Assembly (NCBI RefSeq): GCF_004000865.1
Contig: NZ_BIMB01000021.1
Coordinates: forward strand, 1-64,000
DNA: 64,000 nt
Direction: 5' to 3'
From: Paenibacillus elgii NBRC 100335
GTDB taxonomy: Bacteria > Bacillota > Bacilli > Paenibacillales > NBRC-103111
This document shows positions 62,901-64,000 of the stretch, one piece after another. Made by a program: the position numbers and the translations under genes. The stretch's first letter is position 1. Each line of letters starts with the position of its first letter. The notes under the pieces were generated by a model. It was not told the DNA's origin, made no database searches, and saw only the letters and a list, made by a program, of their open reading frames with translations.

Positions 62901-63401
62901 GGTTTGCGAAATCGCTGCGCTGCGGCTTGTTACCGCTTCCATTTGCAGCAGCTTCAAGCCTTCCAGCGCGGCGCTTGCATCGTTCACCCAGCGGACCGTC
63001 CCCGCCTCCGGCACGCCTCCTTGTCCGTCCGTTGCCGTCCAGCCGTCCGGTATTGCGCCTGCGCCCTCTTCGAAGCCGAAGTTCGCCACAACGTTTCCTG
63101 CCGTCAAGCTGCCGGCAGCGGCGTTCACAACCACTTTCTGCGGAAAATTGTCCGTCCGCCCGTCCGGCTGCTGGTTGCCGACCAGATTGCGCTGAAAAAA
63201 TTGCAGCTGCCGCTCTACGGAAGCCGCGTCCGGGAATACGTTATCCACCCGGTCGTAAAACAAGCTCGCGTCCGGCGTCATCGCCGACGGAGCGACGGAC
63301 GCCTGCGCCCCTATCGGAGCCAGCGCGGATAACGCTGTCGTCCCTGCGACCAGCGCCGACAACCAGCGCAGCCGTCCTCTGCCTTTGCTTCCCTTGTTCA
63401 T
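59910..63401 (-). CDS. Large secreted multi-domain protein, probable polysaccharide-degrading enzyme
   Basis: 1163 residues with a Sec signal peptide (WLSALVAGTTALSALAPIGAQAS). Two or three beta-sandwich carbohydrate-binding-like modules (about 90-420; VVANFGFEEGAGAIPDGWTA, AFPNGGFEAASPAWTLKLL, each with a GTVQWDGI or GTVQFDQM closing strand) are followed by an alpha/alpha-toroid region (about 440-760; GLLAYMWSITGKTDTALAKR, SRHNEGGGSAFNMGNFSGLSYWG). A C-terminal beta region ends the protein. This is lyase-like architecture, but I do not recognise a named family signature. ATG at 63401 (MNKGSKG) follows GGGAGGG; the frame runs 27 codons further upstream without a site. Confidence 0.65.
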   Translation of the reverse strand: MNKGSKGRGRLRWLSALVAGTTALSALAPIGAQASVAPSAMTPDASLFYDRVDNVFPDAASVERQLQFFQRNLVGNQQPDGRTDNFPQKVVVNAAAGSLTAGNVVANFGFEEGAGAIPDGWTATDGQGGVPEAGTVRWVNDASAALEGLKLLQMEAVTSRSAAISQTIANPVDVLVDYATPVKAAVAPNSVMILSAFYKAEQVVPSEGGQGVYAKVTFLDEAGSPLAPPFTVTNAVYARGGWQELRGLVTAPGVRAASIRVEAGLDRAKGTVQWDGIRLMRVDTTTGSDGVVAAAKGTAAFPNGGFEAASPAWTLKLLGGPAVESWSGSAAGGYAGKGGMVTSKSADTAAALTMTAKASSNGARQFGGDYRIATVKYKTQPGFAAQDGRGAAMRLRFMDMKDREIGQQTFYGASTNGQWSELGGVFDTPYPVHYIICELMIDRAVGTVQFDQMSYIGVDQQSSSTEAGFGSAGLLAYMWSITGKTDTALAKRAKDALDFYLNRRVTTTDNPANASRLLDGKANSGEAYVPYSVSGSTTNADYPTTAFGLHNLAAALTYGQELFTETQLAQAKDKAYSMWRWLTRVTKFSTQNSMNQALVGLLGGVELAVAADDAALKREVADYYIRGLAGTNLPDKGMRVQARQLVDGRNIFYEVNGFDVSYAGVSLSDLADIIESIPDGDAPFGELKQVIRADGLEMADYFNARLAADGWIFAGSRHNEGGGSAFNMGNFSGLSYWGDALKADVGRFLIKSFGSTTPSYGDTANLGHIAVHGPVAMHRMLQKYPWNRSEQQKLEEYNLRKGQVSVYFKKDNKQPLNLSVSGTDFTEHLLDTGTADPDKPGFPKIDRLIGWYATDAEGRKQYNDVKRTTDNWSTPRYDIRKDTGSAGGPGDGANLTQQYYVTNGTSLYNVLAVRMGKAQSYTSLNQLIGLPYMSVPNRPYIPGALEPDRVRINGLYAVDGSPLLDLSADSGSAAAPAMVAGTARVSGWPLLKAENAPGGGAAKPTWLSKADLDKLSAGFVTANGKVMDDLYTKALWDPTNVRTSDNNGTIVQFANSDKLMVQLTDGAAAQYQAGDWVYFVSKIELNASATGFRTRPIAKYAGRTDVLRALVVEDEGMLLLLAEGRALFVDKAGRKAYIDGRPAGAAEAAAMQAMAGEASQPHE

Positions 63402-63482
63402 CCTCGTCCCTCCCGACTGGTCTCGCCTTGCCAAACCAAGAGCTCCTCCGCCTGCCCCGCAGGAGCGGCGAAGGAGCTTCAT

Positions 63483-64000
63483 TCACCTTCCGCCGCCGCT
63501 CCCCTCCGTCAGCAGCTCGCTGACCAGCAGCAGCGCCAGCGCCTGACCGTACGGCGTCGGCGTTATTTTTACCTCGTTGTACGCCTCCACCGTCGGCATG
63601 ACCGGGGTCCCGCCGGACACGCCGTGCACCGCTCCGTACACGTCCACGTGGATGAGCACCGCCTGCGCCGCCTTGCGGACAGCTTCTTCCAGCTTCGCCC
63701 GCAGCGCCGCATCCGCCACCATCCTGTGCTTCAGAGCGAGCAGCATCCCGTAGCCGATCCCCGCCGCAGCCGACGTTTCCAAATAAAAATCGTCCCGGTC
63801 CAGCACGGTATGCCACATCCCGTTCGGCGTCTGGAAGCGCAGCAGCCCTTCCAGCAGCCGCGTATACCTCCGGCCGACCACTGCGGGCACCTCGGCCAGC
63901 CCCCGCACCTCGCGCACGATCTCCGGTACGCCGAAGGCCACCCACGCATTCGCCCGGCCCCAGCGCGCCTCCGACATATGATCGCCGCGCTGCCCGTCGT
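63483..64000 (-). CDS. GH88/GH105-like unsaturated glycuronyl hydrolase, C-terminal part
   Basis: Only about 172 C-terminal residues are in the window; the frame is open to the right edge. DHMSEARWGRANAWVAFGVPEI and FQTPNGMWHTVLDRDDFYLETSAAAGIGYGML are the typical late motifs of GH88/GH105 hydrolases, which remove unsaturated uronic acid from lyase products. It is the first visible gene of the run that continues with the large secreted protein and the alpha/alpha-barrel protein, so these probably act on one uronic-acid-containing polysaccharide. Confidence 0.8.
   Translation of the reverse strand, partial: DGQRGDHMSEARWGRANAWVAFGVPEIVREVRGLAEVPAVVGRRYTRLLEGLLRFQTPNGMWHTVLDRDDFYLETSAAAGIGYGMLLALKHRMVADAALRAKLEEAVRKAAQAVLIHVDVYGAVHGVSGGTPVMPTVEAYNEVKITPTPYGQALALLLVSELLTEGSGGGR

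Noticed and set aside
61248-63332. 694-codon open frame opposite the large secreted protein
   Set aside because: Composition is Arg/His/Pro-rich and no motif is visible; the minus-strand frame has a signal peptide and a good ribosome site.
1-64000. CRISPR arrays, tRNA or rRNA genes, intact IS elements
   Set aside because: No regular short repeats with spacers, no tRNA-like CCA-ended cloverleaf, no rRNA core sequence and no complete transposase gene were noticed.

Overview
The window (moderately high GC) reads as chromosome of a spore-forming, motile Firmicute of the Paenibacillaceae type. Signs of this are a CotF-like spore-coat protein, a Bacillus-type CheY, a T-box leader, a CsoR/CopZ/CopA copper set, a YqeB-like protein, AGGAGG ribosome sites with frequent GTG/TTG starts, and an opposite-strand burden of long false ORFs typical of GC-rich DNA. 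No rRNA, tRNA, CRISPR array or intact insertion sequence was seen.

Layout. 1-6.8 kb: end of an MFS gene, a YdeI-like protein, DinB, a BMP-type lipoprotein with a chemoreceptor, a GNAT enzyme divergent from a MocR-type regulator, and a broken VOC gene. 6.8-9.1 kb: a secreted phosphatase. 9.2-19.4 kb: one co-directed block with an AraC-type regulator, a complete branched-chain-type ABC importer (livJHMGF) and hutG-hutU-hutI, which take urocanate to glutamate; no hutH is present. 19.7-22.7 kb: a small secreted protein, an MFS transporter and a kinase-like phosphotransferase. 22.7-26.3 kb: a dihydroxyacetone locus in which dhaS-dhaQ diverge from a fused ATP-dependent dhaKL, with a candidate DhaS operator just upstream of the dhaKL -35. 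26.4-30.3 kb: an AadK-type adenylyltransferase, an amidase, a gene-free stretch with decayed coding sequence, and yqeB behind a perfect TetR-like palindrome.

30.5-38.0 kb is the most unusual part: a compact minus-strand operon of two ABC-2 permeases, two SPASM radical SAM enzymes, a Gfo/Idh/MocA dehydrogenase, a discrete acyl carrier protein and two translationally coupled ketosynthase-III-like proteins. It has no NRPS, PKS, obvious peptide precursor or ABC ATPase. It looks like a small biosynthetic and export cluster of a kind I cannot match to a known product.

38.4-45 kb: an AHSA1-like protein, a 111-bp inverted-repeat element, and a copper block (csoR-copZ, copA, a two-component system, a His/Met-containing lipoprotein) with CsoR boxes. 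45.2-50.3 kb: a five-gene NikABCDE/Cnt-type metal importer. 50.3-51.9 kb: a T-box leader and aminotransferase. 51.9-58.1 kb: DUF1835, HD, alpha/beta hydrolase and zinc-ribbon proteins, CheY, a spore-coat protein, a stalk-domain protein and a membrane protein. 58.2-64 kb: a glycan-degradation operon (GH105-like, a 1163-aa secreted protein, a 567-aa alpha/alpha-barrel protein) running off the right edge.

Start codons were chosen by ribosome-binding site and family length, so several genes are given shorter than their maximal open frame. Functional names rest on recognised motifs and context, not on database searches.
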